DNA of 14,192 nt, taken from contig DATESN010000090.1 of the NCBI GenBank assembly GCA_035270785.1, positions 1-14,192 on the forward strand. Reading direction: 5' to 3'. Source of the DNA: DATESN01 sp035270785. Lineage in GTDB: Bacteria; Bacillota; Clostridia; Lachnospirales; Lachnospiraceae. The notes under the pieces were generated by a model. That model searched no databases. It saw nothing but the letters and a program-made list of their open reading frames with translations, and was not told the DNA's origin. Of the stretch, positions 13,941 to 14,192 are shown one piece after another. Numbering within the stretch: the first letter of the stretch is position 1; each line of letters opens with the position of its first letter. A program made the translations under genes and the position numbers.

Positions 13941-14192
13941 GTCGCTTGTGGGCGGTGCACTATTTAACAGCACAGCAACAACACAGCAACAGCACATGTA
14001 CCTTGACAAATAAACAGTAATACAACCTTGAAAATTCTAAGTGAAATTTCGATTTTCTCGCAAGAGAGAAAAGAGATTTTGTTATCGGAACGAAAGTTTC
14101 GATTTGAGAAAAATTTTTAAAGAACAACCAGCTTGTAGAAATACAAGCAACAGTAAAAAAGAAGCAGAAATGCTTCAACGGTTAAATTAAGC
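13941..14192 (+). other. Probable rRNA operon leader; no protein gene
   Basis: No protein-coding gene is credible here. The segment has two direct copies of CACAGCAACA (13971-13980 and 13982-13991) and two ACCTTGA elements (14000-14006 and 14025-14031). The second, in ACCTTGAAAATTC, resembles the boxA-type antitermination sequence found before Firmicute rRNA genes. A hairpin with TTCTC/GAGAG-type pairing lies near 14054-14070. Two GAAA-capped hairpins follow: GCTTGTA/TACAAGC (14131-14148) and GAAGCA/TGCTTC (14161-14176). Such leaders carry RNase III-type processing structures. The first rRNA gene begins outside the window. Whether that is 16S or 23S cannot be told; the final GGTTAAATTAAGC resembles spacer ends before 23S. 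Confidence 0.65.

Noticed and set aside
14003..14008. Second perfect TTGACA in the leader as a P2 promoter
   Set aside because: No acceptable -10 box lies 16-19 bp downstream; the element is explained by the repeated ACCTTGA sequence.
13508..14178. Minus-strand frames over the second lipoprotein gene and the rRNA leader
   Set aside because: No family resemblance. One is antisense to a lipoprotein gene and the other crosses the leader repeats and hairpins.
1..14192. CRISPR arrays, transposases, tRNA genes, toxin-antitoxin or phage genes
   Set aside because: None seen on either strand. The only repeats are the short ones listed, and no spacer-repeat pattern or mobile-element protein is present.

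Overview
The window is an AT-rich, mostly plus-strand stretch of a bacterial chromosome. Gene order and protein features point to a low-GC Firmicute, most likely a clostridium of the Lachnospiraceae type. The grounds are the eno-secG-rnr-smpB-ssrA order, strong AAGGAGG-type ribosome binding sites, TTG and GTG starts, consensus housekeeping promoters, and DUF554, DUF3887 and DUF4352-like proteins. The genus cannot be fixed from the sequence alone.

Left part (1-5247): a minus-strand cation diffusion facilitator (CDF) transporter is cut by the window start. Its TM2/TM5 metal site resembles Mn-exporting CDFs. It diverges from a plus-strand run of cofactor-independent phosphoglycerate mutase (gpmI), a DUF554 membrane protein overlapping gpmI by 7 bp, enolase, and SecG. 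gpmI and eno catalyse consecutive steps of lower glycolysis. SecG belongs to the Sec translocase and has its own extended -10 promoter.

Middle part (5272-8520): behind a terminator come rnr (RNase R), smpB and ssrA (tmRNA). These three products cooperate in trans-translation: tmRNA and SmpB rescue stalled ribosomes, and RNase R degrades the non-stop mRNA. The tmRNA has a consensus promoter, a G3.U70 acceptor pair, a readable tag (AEDNLAYAA) and no encoded CCA. Just behind it, pieces of its own 3' end recur in inverted and direct orientation. They are followed by a long perfect inverted repeat and a tandem GTGTTGCATTT repeat, which looks like the scar of an integrative element.

Right part (8563-13868): a lipoprotein with DUF3887 and alpha/beta-hydrolase domains, a conserved-looking single-pass membrane protein of unknown function, an OmpR-type response regulator, its sensor histidine kinase, and a second lipoprotein with a DUF4352-like C-terminal domain. 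Three copies of AATAGTAAAG at an exact 21-bp period lie between the hydrolase and the membrane protein. The set suggests envelope sensing, but no substrate or signal can be assigned.

Right end (13869-14192): no protein gene. It holds an A-tract-rich element, a consensus extended -10 promoter and a structured leader with repeated ACCTTGA elements and two GAAA-capped hairpins. This is the expected start of a ribosomal RNA operon whose first gene lies beyond the window.
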